Positions 44,750-52,531 of a stretch of DNA of 64,000 nt are shown piece after piece. This stretch comes from JBEVJC01 sp040510375. Its GTDB lineage: Bacteria > Bacteroidota > Bacteroidia > Chitinophagales > Chitinophagaceae. Under the pieces are notes generated by a model. The model saw only the letters and a list, made by a program, of their open reading frames with translations. It did not search any database and was not told the DNA's origin. The stretch is taken from NCBI GenBank assembly GCA_040510375.1, contig JBEVJC010000014.1, positions 1-64,000 on the forward strand, in the 5' to 3' direction. Position 1 is the first letter of the stretch, and every line of letters starts with the position of its first letter. The translations under genes and the position numbers were made by a program.

Positions 44750-45915
44750 TTTCCAGAAATTTTATCTTTGAAATAATCACTTCCGCCTGCTTGGTAACCT
44801 CCAGAAATCATCCCCCTGGCGTCGCCGTACACATCCCTGACCATCGTCGACCCCTGGGAGGCGGCCGACCCCATGACCGATCTCGTGGAACTGCTGAAAC
44901 CATTGGTAACTTTGTGAAGCAGGCTATTGCTTCCACCGGCATGGATTATATAATTTGCGACTGATGGCACCGTGAAATACCCTGCAATTCCGATAATCAT
45001 AAAAACGAGGTATGCAACATCCGTGGAGCTGAAGAAGGTATCGCCCTGATCTTGTATCTGGGAAATATCCAGTTTCAACATATTCTCCTGGATTTTACCC
45101 ATGATGGCCCCGAAAATGTTGGCCACCGGTAACCACAGGAAAATATTCAGATACCTCGCTATCCAGACTGTGAGCGTGTGCTGAAAGCCGTCGAATACCG
45201 CTATTCCAAACACAAGCGGACCAAGGATACCTAAAACCACCATGTGAAAGGTGCGAATGGTATTTATGCAGAGAGCGGCAGCTTCATAAAGCACCTTTAA
45301 AACTTCTGCCATCCATTCTTTGATTGTGTTCCGGACGTTATAGGAGAATTTTGACATCGCAAACCGGACGGAATTGCCGATCCCTTCAATCCAGCCCTCA
45401 TCTGACGGATCTTCATCAAAGGTGTATTGGTACCAACGATCCCTGTCACCGTCGCCAGACTGACCGACATACATTTGCCAGTAAACGGTGTTTTTGATAG
45501 CGTCTTCTTTAAGCTTCAGAAGGGCGGCAATAGCCTTGTCGGAGTTCTCAACCATTCCAGAGGTTGCCGAAACGGTTGGCTTCATGACGCCGTTAATCAT
45601 TGCGAGCACGGAGGGAAATATGATTACGGCAAATCCTAGTACAAATGGTCGGAACAAGGGGTAAAAGTCAACTGGCTCCGCACGGGCAATATGCGCCCAG
45701 ACACGGGTAGCGATATACCAGGTGGCCGCAAAACCTGCAATCCCTCTTCCAACACCAATTAGTTGGCTGCACAAGGGAACCATATCATCATATAACTTTT
45801 CCAGCACCGAATGAAGACTATGAATCTCCGACGCTATCTGCGCCGAGGCAAGTACGGGGAATAGAAGGACACCCAGCATTAGCTGGCAAACTCTTACACA
45901 CTGTTTCATACACAC
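44746..45915 (-). CDS. traJ: Conjugative transposon protein TraJ
   Basis: The 389-residue polytopic inner-membrane protein has a signal-like N-terminus, five or more hydrophobic spans (near 60-110, 215-245, 260-290 and 300-330) and a conserved Tyr-Leu-Asn-Ile-Phe-Leu-Trp-Leu-Pro-Val-Ala-Asn segment of TraJ (VirB6-like). A Ser/Gly-rich C-terminal tail is normal. It should form the inner-membrane part of the DNA transfer channel. A gap of 13 bp separates it from the third TraI paralogue. Confidence 0.9.
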   Translation of the reverse strand: MCMKQCVRVCQLMLGVLLFPVLASAQIASEIHSLHSVLEKLYDDMVPLCSQLIGVGRGIAGFAATWYIATRVWAHIARAEPVDFYPLFRPFVLGFAVIIFPSVLAMINGVMKPTVSATSGMVENSDKAIAALLKLKEDAIKNTVYWQMYVGQSGDGDRDRWYQYTFDEDPSDEGWIEGIGNSVRFAMSKFSYNVRNTIKEWMAEVLKVLYEAAALCINTIRTFHMVVLGILGPLVFGIAVFDGFQHTLTVWIARYLNIFLWLPVANIFGAIMGKIQENMLKLDISQIQDQGDTFFSSTDVAYLVFMIIGIAGYFTVPSVANYIIHAGGSNSLLHKVTNGFSSSTRSVMGSAASQGSTMVRDVYGDARGMISGGYQAGGSDYFKDKISGK

Positions 45916-45928
45916 AACTTTTACTGAC

Positions 45929-46552
45929 TCACTTTATATCATGGAGTGAGCGCAATGTCTCTACATCCTTTTTTTCTCTTGCTCGCTGCACCGCCAAAAT
46001 GGACGTACTGTTATTGAACTGTCTTAAAAAAATAACACGTTCTTTCATTTCTTCATAAATCCGGTCTATTGCTGATAAACGTTCATGATCTGACATTCGC
46101 AACTTTCCAGCTGTCAGAAGCGTTGCCAGGTCTTCGACCGAGGTCATACTCACAGAAAGAAGCCTGTCATATGTCCGGCCAATATATCCGATCTCGTCAA
46201 TGGTAAAATTGTTATTGGCTCTGAATCGACCCCAGGCAGCTTTATATTCTTTAACCAGTCGGACCTGGAGTGAGATGATGTCCTGAATACGTTTATACTT
46301 TCGAACGGTTGGACTCACAGCCAGCAAGCCGTCCAGGAACGCTTCATGTAAACTGAAATTACCTTCTGAAATGTCTTTGATAGCTGTGTAGCCTTTAGCG
46401 ACGATTTCATAGCCCTTCTTAAGTTCCGAGAGCATTTTTTTGAACTGTGAAAGCTTCTCGACATTTAATAGCAACTGCTGAATTTCTTGTTCCTGAGAAG
46501 TTGCCCGGATTTGAGATGCCATGAAAAGGAATAAAATCAATATTGTTTTCAT
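45929..46552 (-). CDS. TraI-like conjugation protein, paralogue 3
   Basis: Start at 46552 (207 residues) is chosen because the signal peptide begins there and it avoids overlap with the preceding gene; the upstream Met adds eight unlikely residues. After the signal peptide (about 1-20), the helical mature part shows Lys-Lys-Gly-Tyr-x-Ile-Val, Phe-Ser-Leu-His-Glu-Ala-Phe and Lys-Glu-Tyr-Lys-Ala-Ala-Trp, family features shared with the next two genes upstream. Some databases name relatives TraI or TerB-like. It is a predicted periplasmic component of the mating apparatus. Confidence 0.75.
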   Translation of the reverse strand: MKTILILFLFMASQIRATSQEQEIQQLLLNVEKLSQFKKMLSELKKGYEIVAKGYTAIKDISEGNFSLHEAFLDGLLAVSPTVRKYKRIQDIISLQVRLVKEYKAAWGRFRANNNFTIDEIGYIGRTYDRLLSVSMTSVEDLATLLTAGKLRMSDHERLSAIDRIYEEMKERVIFLRQFNNSTSILAVQRAREKKDVETLRSLHDIK

Positions 46553-46556
46553 ATTA

Positions 46557-47204
46557 TCAAGGTTGAACGAGATCATAGTTCTTTCGTGCCATAAGGATTT
46601 CGCGCTGTTCTTGTTTTCGATTTAACACAAGCACAAGATTTTCCTGTCCGAATACCCGGATCATATTACAAGTCTCCTCGGCAATTCTTTCAAGCTTCAC
46701 TAACCGTTTCAATCGTTCATCATCGGACAGGGTTAACGATTGATCAGTTACCACATCAATCAAATTATTAAGGCAGTCATCAGACGACTCGAGGAGTCTT
46801 CCGTATAAAACGTCAATGTGTTGCAATTCTCCAGTAGAAAACTCCGAGCTGGCCCTTATTCGTCGAATGTCTTTTTTGTAATGTTTCATAGACATCGTTT
46901 GGTAATAAAGGATTTTCCCAACAGCGGAGTGATTTCGTATGACTGGGTTTACCGTTGTCAATTCAGCAAAAAACTGTTCATGGAGGTTAAAGTCGCTGCG
47001 TTTGATGCTGCCAATTGCCTCCAGCCCCCTGTCAAGAATTCGGTACCCCTCCTGCACGTGCTGCACATGAACTCTAAGGCTGGCAATCTGGTTCAGGAGG
47101 TATTTAAGCTGGGTTTTACGCTGTTGAGTCCATTCGGCTACCGTCTGAGCTTGGGACGTCACGCAGGTAATTACGGTCAAAGTGATTATGAGAATTTTCT
47201 TCAT
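46557..47204 (-). CDS. TraI-like conjugation protein, paralogue 2
   Basis: The 215-residue protein from Met at 47204 (signal peptide about 1-19, ending Gln-Ala-Gln) keeps the same core as its neighbours: Gln-Glu-Gly-Tyr-x-Ile-Leu, Phe-Asn-Leu-His-Glu-Gln-Phe-Phe-Ala-Glu-Leu, Met-Lys-His-Tyr-Lys, and a Leu-Ser-x-x-Glu-Arg-Leu-x-x-Leu segment near the C-terminus. It is most similar by eye to paralogue 3. Divergence among the three is large, so duplication is old. Periplasmic, helical, no catalytic motif. Confidence 0.75.
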   Translation of the reverse strand: MKKILIITLTVITCVTSQAQTVAEWTQQRKTQLKYLLNQIASLRVHVQHVQEGYRILDRGLEAIGSIKRSDFNLHEQFFAELTTVNPVIRNHSAVGKILYYQTMSMKHYKKDIRRIRASSEFSTGELQHIDVLYGRLLESSDDCLNNLIDVVTDQSLTLSDDERLKRLVKLERIAEETCNMIRVFGQENLVLVLNRKQEQREILMARKNYDLVQP

Positions 47205-47226
47205 TGTCAAAGGTTTAAAAAGGCAG

Positions 47227-47904
47227 TTATTCGATACCATAAAGTTTTCGAATCACTTCCACGTCAGCCTGGTCTTTGGCTCTTTGAAGGCTCAACATCG
47301 TATTCTGCTTATTGAACCGCTTCATGTCGTAATAATTATCGTCAATTTTATCGGATGCATGATTGATGATTTGCAGCCGACTGGCGTCAGTCATTGAAGT
47401 AGTAAAGGAGGATACAACCATCAATACCTGGTCGAGATTGTCTAAACTTTCGTCAAGTATTCCCGTGTACACTTTACCCATATAGACAATTTCCTGAGCT
47501 GTAAAATGCTCGTCCTGCCGCAATAAATACCATGCTCGCTTGTATTCCTGGACCATGCGAACCTGTTTATCGCCTATGGCTCGAATTCGATGGTAATATG
47601 CGAGAGTGGTTTTCACTTTTGTCAGCTCTTCAAAATAATCCTTGTAGAGAAGGCGTTGCTTTTCGACCCATCCTGTTATTTCTTCTAACCTTGCTTTTGA
47701 CAGGGTATTCTCCAGGCTTTTCTGGGCATTCTGCAGCCAGATAGTTCGGTTTTGGAGACGCTGTACAGCAAGATCAGTCGCCTTGATCACCTTAACAACT
47801 GCCGCTTTAATGATATCTGCGATTGGAAATTGTGCATTGACAGATTGTACAGGTATAAATGACATGCTTGAAGCAAGCGCGTAGAGTATTGTAATTTTGT
47901 TCAT
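47227..47904 (-). CDS. TraI-like conjugation protein, paralogue 1
   Basis: The 225-residue exported helical protein (signal peptide about 1-25, ending Val-Asn-Ala-Gln) has the family segments Lys-Gln-Val-Arg-Met-Val-Gln-Glu-Tyr-Lys-Arg-Ala-Trp and Phe-Thr-Ala-Gln-Glu-Ile-Val-Tyr-Met-Gly. Unlike paralogues 2 and 3 it has an Arg-Leu-Gln-Asn-Arg-Thr-Ile-Trp-Leu-Gln-Asn helix early and lacks the His-Glu segment. This is the canonical single TraI-type gene of CTnDOT-like operons, located between the small lipoprotein and traJ. Confidence 0.8.
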   Translation of the reverse strand: MNKITILYALASSMSFIPVQSVNAQFPIADIIKAAVVKVIKATDLAVQRLQNRTIWLQNAQKSLENTLSKARLEEITGWVEKQRLLYKDYFEELTKVKTTLAYYHRIRAIGDKQVRMVQEYKRAWYLLRQDEHFTAQEIVYMGKVYTGILDESLDNLDQVLMVVSSFTTSMTDASRLQIINHASDKIDDNYYDMKRFNKQNTMLSLQRAKDQADVEVIRKLYGIE

Positions 47905-47915
47905 CGTATTGTTTT

Positions 47916-48296
47916 TTATAGCTTCCGATATACTTTAATGCCCATCTTCAATAGTTTATCCTCGGGCTGGAAAGTGATACTCCTTCCATTCTTGTCAACT
48001 GTGAGAATACCCGTGCCGGCAGACCAACTTGCAATCCAAGTTTCCACCTTATGCTGCGGCGGCAGCGGTTTGGTTTGCTGATTGTACTGATAGTATGTTC
48101 TGCGACCAATAATGTACGTCGCCTGTTGGCTTTGATCAGCTTGCTTGATCTGCAACGTATCCTTCGCATAGGCGAATTCGGTTCTCCACTCGGCAACATA
48201 TATCCCCGGGATGAAATGTTCAACATCGTTCCCCGATCCCAAACCACAGGACACTATTACAAAAACAAACAATACTAGTAGTATCTTCATGGTCAA
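47916..48296 (-). CDS. Small lipoprotein of the tra operon
   Basis: The 126-residue product has a lipoprotein signal (Phe-Val-Ile-Val-Ser-Cys near residue 17) and a small beta-rich mature domain (Gly-Ile-Tyr-Val-Ala-Glu, Gly-Arg-Arg-Thr-Tyr-Tyr). Such lipoproteins commonly sit between traG and traI in Bacteroidota elements. A role in mating-pore assembly or entry exclusion is possible but unproven. Met3 (48290) is an alternative start. Confidence 0.7.
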   Translation of the reverse strand: MTMKILLVLFVFVIVSCGLGSGNDVEHFIPGIYVAEWRTEFAYAKDTLQIKQADQSQQATYIIGRRTYYQYNQQTKPLPPQHKVETWIASWSAGTGILTVDKNGRSITFQPEDKLLKMGIKVYRKL

Positions 48297-48300
48297 AATT

Positions 48301-50763
48301 TTATATGTCTTTTGATTCTGCTACAAGGGTAGCTATGCCCTTTTCGATACTCCCGTACTTCAAGGCGTATTGTTGCATTTTGAGTTTCTCGGTTTCTTCC
48401 GTGGTGTATGCCATATATTCCTCCGGCGAAACCTCAGTCCGATAGACCCTTGACAACATCCCACCAAGAGAGATGAACACTTCTTTGTAGCGGCGTAAAG
48501 GATCGTTGGCCTTATTCACTGATAGCACCAGCGCTTTTTCCTTCTCAGTCAGCCCCAGGAGTTCCTGGATCTGGTCGAACTTATTCTGGTACTTAGACTG
48601 ATCCAGTAAGATTTTGCAATCACTGTTATTAATTATCGCCTGCTTGACAACCGGTGAACTAATAATGTCTTCAACTTCCTGCGTAACCACTATCGCTTCT
48701 CCAAAAAACTTACGAACAGTCTTGAACAAATATTTTATATACTCGGCCATACCTTCTTTGGCAATCGCTTTCCAGGCTTCCTCGATAAGAATCATTTTTC
48801 TGATTCCCTTCAACTTTCTCATCTTGGAGATGAATACTTCCATGATGATAAGAGTAACAACCGGAAATAAAATCGGATGGTCCTTAATGTTATCGAGTTC
48901 AAATACAATGAATCTCTTTTGCAATAGGTCCAGGTTTTGAGTAGCATTAAGCAGGTAGTCAAACTCTCCTCCTCTATAATACGGACGCAGCACGTAAAGA
49001 AAGTTGTCGATATCGAAGTCCTTTTCTTTAACGCGGTCACCAGCTAACTTTTTCACAAAGTCACTTTGCAGATACTCGTAAAAGGTGTCGAAGCATGGAA
49101 AAACCGTATCGTCACGTTCAAGCTTTTCGAAATAAAGTTGGAGAGCATCAGAAAGTGCTACATACTCGGAACGGTTGAACGATTCATTGTCTTTTTTCCA
49201 TAAAGCGAGCAAGAGTGTTTTAATACTTTCCTTTTTCTCGGTGTCAAGGCTGTCGCCCTCTCCTATATAAAATGGATTAAAGCGAATAGGGTCTTTTTCG
49301 GAATAGGTGAAGTAATAGCCATTTACCATATCACATAGACCCTTGTAGCTATGACCAACATCGACTATGACCACATGCGTTCCTTGCTCATAATAACTCC
49401 GAACCATATGGTTGGTAAAAAAGCTTTTTCCGCTTCCTGACGGACCAAGGATAAATTTGTTCCGATTAGTACAAATTCCTCGTTTGATGGGCTCATCGCT
49501 GATATCGACGTGAACAGGTCTTCCGGTGAGTCGGTCGCCCAACCGAATTCCTATTGGACTGATAGAGGAGCGATAGTTTGTCTCCAAATTCAGGAAGCAA
49601 GTCGCCTGCTCGGCAAAAGTGTCAAAAGTATCATTCATGGGAAAATCGGCAGCATTGCCTGGTATACCTGCCCAATGGATCTGCGGTGCTCCATCTAGTT
49701 CTTGTTTGGGTACAGCATCCATCTGGGACAAAGCTGATGATACCAGGTTTTTTATTTCTTTTAGTTTGTCCTTATCATCGGTCCAAGCCAGAATATTGAA
49801 ATGGGACTTTATGGGAAGACGCTGCTGACTGATCGCTTCATTCAGGAAATCATTGGTAGCGTCCCGTGATATTGTGTTTTCCCTGGAATACGCACTAAGG
49901 GATTGAAGCCTCAATCGCCGGCTCTCCAGTTTTTGGATGGTTTTCTGGGCATCCTGGATAAAAATGTACTGATTATAAATATGACTGCAGGGAAGCAACT
50001 GTCCTAAAACAGATGCAAATCCAACACTGAACTTGGTCTTATCCGTTGAATACCGGTCGTAATTAATCCGTGATCCGCAAAAAGGAGGCAGGTTTGAGGC
50101 ATCCGCCAGTGTATAAAGATGACAATGATTGGATCCTACCTGTATTCCGTTGTCAAAAGTAATATCCGCCACAATAGGAACTTCTGATTCTGTCGTGAGG
50201 TAACAGTACCTCTCAATTAGTCCCGCCTTCTCCCTGGAACTTTCCAAATCTTCATCGGTTAACCTCTTCAACTTAACAAATCCGCTGTCCTCCAGGATAC
50301 GTTTAAATTGACCGCAACTGTCCAGGAAATCCTGTACTAGTTGGGGCTTTATTGTTTCTTCAGGAACCAGGGATGTCCGAAGCAGCGTAGAAAACAATGA
50401 TGTAGATACTTTTCGGCTATTTGGCTTTTTGGTGAGCATGATAAAGCATCGATGATCTAAAAAGGGTCTTTCATTAAAAAATCGATCACTTCCCCTTGTC
50501 AGGAAGCTCAGGTCGGCCGAAGAAAAATCTGGTTTGTATTTGCTGTCTACGAACCAATCCTGTTTGTGAAAGATGGAATGTTTGGGCAACACCTTTATGG
50601 CCTTGATCCAGGATTGGTGGAAAGCTTCATACTCCTGATCTGACAGGGTGAAAATCTCAGGAAGGACAGCTTCGTAAACAATGGTAACATCGCCCATTTT
50701 GGACAAAATACTGTCGTGCTCAACACCCTTTACCGGCAACACATCTTTCAGCCATTTTTCCAT
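48301..50763 (-). CDS. traG: Conjugation ATPase TraG (VirB4-like)
   Basis: The 820-residue cytoplasmic ATPase has a VirB4-type N-terminal half and a RecA-like motor. Walker A is Gly-Pro-Ser-Gly-Ser-Gly-Lys-Ser at about 440-447, directly after a Lys-Phe-Ile-Leu strand. Walker B is in Met-Ile-Leu-Ile-Glu-Glu-Ala-Trp-Lys. A Val-Val-Thr-Gln-Glu motif follows. It powers assembly or substrate transfer in the type IV secretion channel. Length is typical of Bacteroidota TraG (about 800-840). Not to be confused with the TraG-type coupling protein of proteobacteria. Confidence 0.95.
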   Translation of the reverse strand: MEKWLKDVLPVKGVEHDSILSKMGDVTIVYEAVLPEIFTLSDQEYEAFHQSWIKAIKVLPKHSIFHKQDWFVDSKYKPDFSSADLSFLTRGSDRFFNERPFLDHRCFIMLTKKPNSRKVSTSLFSTLLRTSLVPEETIKPQLVQDFLDSCGQFKRILEDSGFVKLKRLTDEDLESSREKAGLIERYCYLTTESEVPIVADITFDNGIQVGSNHCHLYTLADASNLPPFCGSRINYDRYSTDKTKFSVGFASVLGQLLPCSHIYNQYIFIQDAQKTIQKLESRRLRLQSLSAYSRENTISRDATNDFLNEAISQQRLPIKSHFNILAWTDDKDKLKEIKNLVSSALSQMDAVPKQELDGAPQIHWAGIPGNAADFPMNDTFDTFAEQATCFLNLETNYRSSISPIGIRLGDRLTGRPVHVDISDEPIKRGICTNRNKFILGPSGSGKSFFTNHMVRSYYEQGTHVVIVDVGHSYKGLCDMVNGYYFTYSEKDPIRFNPFYIGEGDSLDTEKKESIKTLLLALWKKDNESFNRSEYVALSDALQLYFEKLERDDTVFPCFDTFYEYLQSDFVKKLAGDRVKEKDFDIDNFLYVLRPYYRGGEFDYLLNATQNLDLLQKRFIVFELDNIKDHPILFPVVTLIIMEVFISKMRKLKGIRKMILIEEAWKAIAKEGMAEYIKYLFKTVRKFFGEAIVVTQEVEDIISSPVVKQAIINNSDCKILLDQSKYQNKFDQIQELLGLTEKEKALVLSVNKANDPLRRYKEVFISLGGMLSRVYRTEVSPEEYMAYTTEETEKLKMQQYALKYGSIEKGIATLVAESKDI

Positions 50764-50775
50764 AACACACTTTTT

Positions 50776-51090
50776 TCATTTCTTAAAAAAACACGTCCTA
50801 CTGATAGACTTTAGATTCCTCGGAATACTTCGCCGAGCTAAATTTTTCATCATTCCGTGTTCCCCATAAGTATTGCTCAGCCGATACACGTGAATAAACA
50901 ATGCTGTGCCCAAGATTGCGATAACTGCCAGACAAATAAACGTATTGACTCCGCAGACATAGAGAACGGCGAACAAAATCAGTAAACAGATCAGTCCACC
51001 ACCCAGGTACCAAATGTATTGGGCCTTTAATCCTTTAAATTCAATACTCTTGTTTATTCCCTTGTTAATATCGTAGACACTGTTAGACAT
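50776..51090 (-). CDS. traF: Conjugative transposon protein TraF
   Basis: The 104-residue protein fits DUF4133/TraF: Asn-Lys-Gly-Ile-x-Lys-x-Ile-Glu-Phe-Lys-Gly-Leu-Lys-Ala-Gln-Tyr, two consecutive membrane spans (about 30-72), then Tyr-Gly-Glu-His-Gly and a basic tail. It corresponds to VirB3. One base is shared with traE (stop/start overlap), and traG follows after 12 bp. Confidence 0.92.
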   Translation of the reverse strand: MSNSVYDINKGINKSIEFKGLKAQYIWYLGGGLICLLILFAVLYVCGVNTFICLAVIAILGTALFIHVYRLSNTYGEHGMMKNLARRSIPRNLKSISRTCFFKK

Positions 51091-51425
51091 TAAATACCAA
51101 AGAACGAGCGAATCACTGTTGCTACAACTACCAGGAAAACACAGCTCCCGAACCAGGCCGCTGCAACCTTACCTGTGTCGGGATCACCTGAATTCCATTT
51201 CTGATACACCTTAACTGCACCAATCAAACCTAATACAGCTCCGACCGCATACATCAGATTGGTTCCAGAGTCGAAATAGCTCCGGACCTGGGTATTAGCT
51301 TCGTTGATTCCAGCGTTTCCATCTTGTGATTTGGCAGAATTAACCATCAAAATAAATGCTACCAAAACTATGGCTGGCAGCACCTGAGCCCTCAGTTTCC
51401 TTATTCCACACATCTTCAGTTTCAT
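51090..51425 (-). CDS. traE: Conjugative transposon protein TraE
   Basis: The preferred start (51425, 111 residues) follows a GGGAAT sequence; the frame can extend to 51461. The protein has a cleavable signal or first span, a Gly-Ile-Asn-Glu-Ala-Asn segment and then a Tyr-Ala-Val-Gly-Ala-Val-Leu-Gly-Leu-Ile-Gly span, as in DUF4134/TraE (VirB2-like pilin). A final span ends in a Phe-Phe-Gly motif. It should be the pilin-like subunit of the mating apparatus. Confidence 0.92.
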   Translation of the reverse strand: MKLKMCGIRKLRAQVLPAIVLVAFILMVNSAKSQDGNAGINEANTQVRSYFDSGTNLMYAVGAVLGLIGAVKVYQKWNSGDPDTGKVAAAWFGSCVFLVVVATVIRSFFGI

Positions 51426-51501
51426 ATTCCCAATTTTTGATTGACATTTGAAATCCCTCATGGGAGGCTCCCTGACGGGCAGGGAGCCAGGAGGGAACGG
51501 A

Positions 51502-51933
51502 TCACCTTACTAACCACACTTGCTGAATCTCCTCCCCATTAAGGTGAATCGAACATTTTGTTTGGCATTCAAAAGAAATCATTTGTTCCAATTCTGGTCT
51601 GTATGCGCTTGACTGTAAAGACGGGTACTTGTTGACAATTTGCCTCAACCCAAACATGATTTCTTTTTTTAAATTGCCATTTTCAGCGGACTGCGAGAGG
51701 AAATGGCCAATCTCATCCGCCATTGCATGAATTGCTGAAACATCACTGCTTTCCGATACGGGTTTAGCGGTATCTGGATTGACAGGATTTAAATTATCCT
51801 TTGTTCTGACAGAACCGGTCCAGAGTGAAGCTATTTCATTGCGGTAGTAGCCTGCCAGCAAAAACGCATAGTAAAGGATTAAAACACCGGCAAGAACTGA
51901 CCAATACGTAGACCAACTAATAGAACTAAACAT
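51502..51933 (-). CDS. Small membrane protein of the tra operon, TraD/TraC position
   Basis: The 143-residue protein opens with Ile-Ser-Trp-Ser-Thr-Tyr and one membrane span, followed by a charged cytoplasmic domain ending in a Glu-Ile-Gln-Gln-Val-Trp motif. This N-terminal arrangement recurs in Bacteroidota element proteins just upstream of traE. The function is unknown. The truncated frame at 35508-35648 is a relative. It is the first gene of the visible tra operon. Confidence 0.65.
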   Translation of the reverse strand: MFSSISWSTYWSVLAGVLILYYAFLLAGYYRNEIASLWTGSVRTKDNLNPVNPDTAKPVSESSDVSAIHAMADEIGHFLSQSAENGNLKKEIMFGLRQIVNKYPSLQSSAYRPELEQMISFECQTKCSIHLNGEEIQQVWLVR

Positions 51934-52035
51934 AAACCCATCTTTATTTTTCTATACCGATGTTTCAATCACAGTATAAAAATAGGTGCGTAAAGTACGT
52001 TCTGAATTATCACGAGATAAGAAAATACCGGATAT

Positions 52036-52060
52036 AAAAAAAGGCTACGGATGTAGCCTT
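52036..52060 (-). terminator. Rho-independent terminator of the cargo gene pair
   Basis: AAGGCTAC and GTAGCCTT form a perfect 8-bp stem with a 4-base loop. On the minus strand the stem is followed by seven T residues. It lies 24 bp after the stop of the membrane protein gene at 52084, so it separates the cargo transcript from the tra operon. Confidence 0.85.
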
Positions 52061-52083
52061 AACATAGTTTGTGAACTTCCCTT

Positions 52084-52515
52084 TTATTGCATTCTCGAAT
52101 TAGGGAGGCGACTAAAGGTGTATTTCACATACGCCCAAATATTGTTGTAGGTAAATATTATGATCAATACACAAAACACGATAATGCTGATTAAAGGGAT
52201 GGTTTGCTCAAACGTCCCACTATTATAGCCTTTTCGATCATTTATAAAAAATGTCATTAATGATAGAACTGCCAAAATTGAACCACTAACATTAACACAG
52301 CATTTAAGGAAGACTTTCCTTTCGGATATAGAAAAGGATCCAATGGAAATGAATACAACTGCTAAGACCGCCAGAATTGACGAGGGAGACGAGTATGGCA
52401 AACCCATCAAAACATATAACAGGTAAAATCCACCCGTGTGCTCACCACTAATAATAATGAAAAGGAAGCTCAGAAGGATCAATAGAGGGTGAGAAAGAAT
52501 TTTCTGAATTTTCAT
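52084..52515 (-). CDS. Small polytopic membrane protein, candidate immunity protein
   Basis: The 143-residue form starting at 52515 is chosen because the longer frame overlaps the upstream gene and only this start opens with a hydrophobic span. It has four predicted membrane spans (about 9-25, 30-55, 60-90 and 100-130) with an Asn-Asp-Arg-Lys-Gly loop. It directly follows, by 16 bp, a lipoprotein with papain-like motifs. Small polytopic membrane proteins paired with exported effectors are often immunity proteins, so that role is proposed. No sequence family was recognised. Confidence 0.6.
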   Translation of the reverse strand: MKIQKILSHPLLILLSFLFIIISGEHTGGFYLLYVLMGLPYSSPSSILAVLAVVFISIGSFSISERKVFLKCCVNVSGSILAVLSLMTFFINDRKGYNSGTFEQTIPLISIIVFCVLIIIFTYNNIWAYVKYTFSRLPNSRMQ

Positions 52516-52531
52516 AATTAAAGTTTTAATA

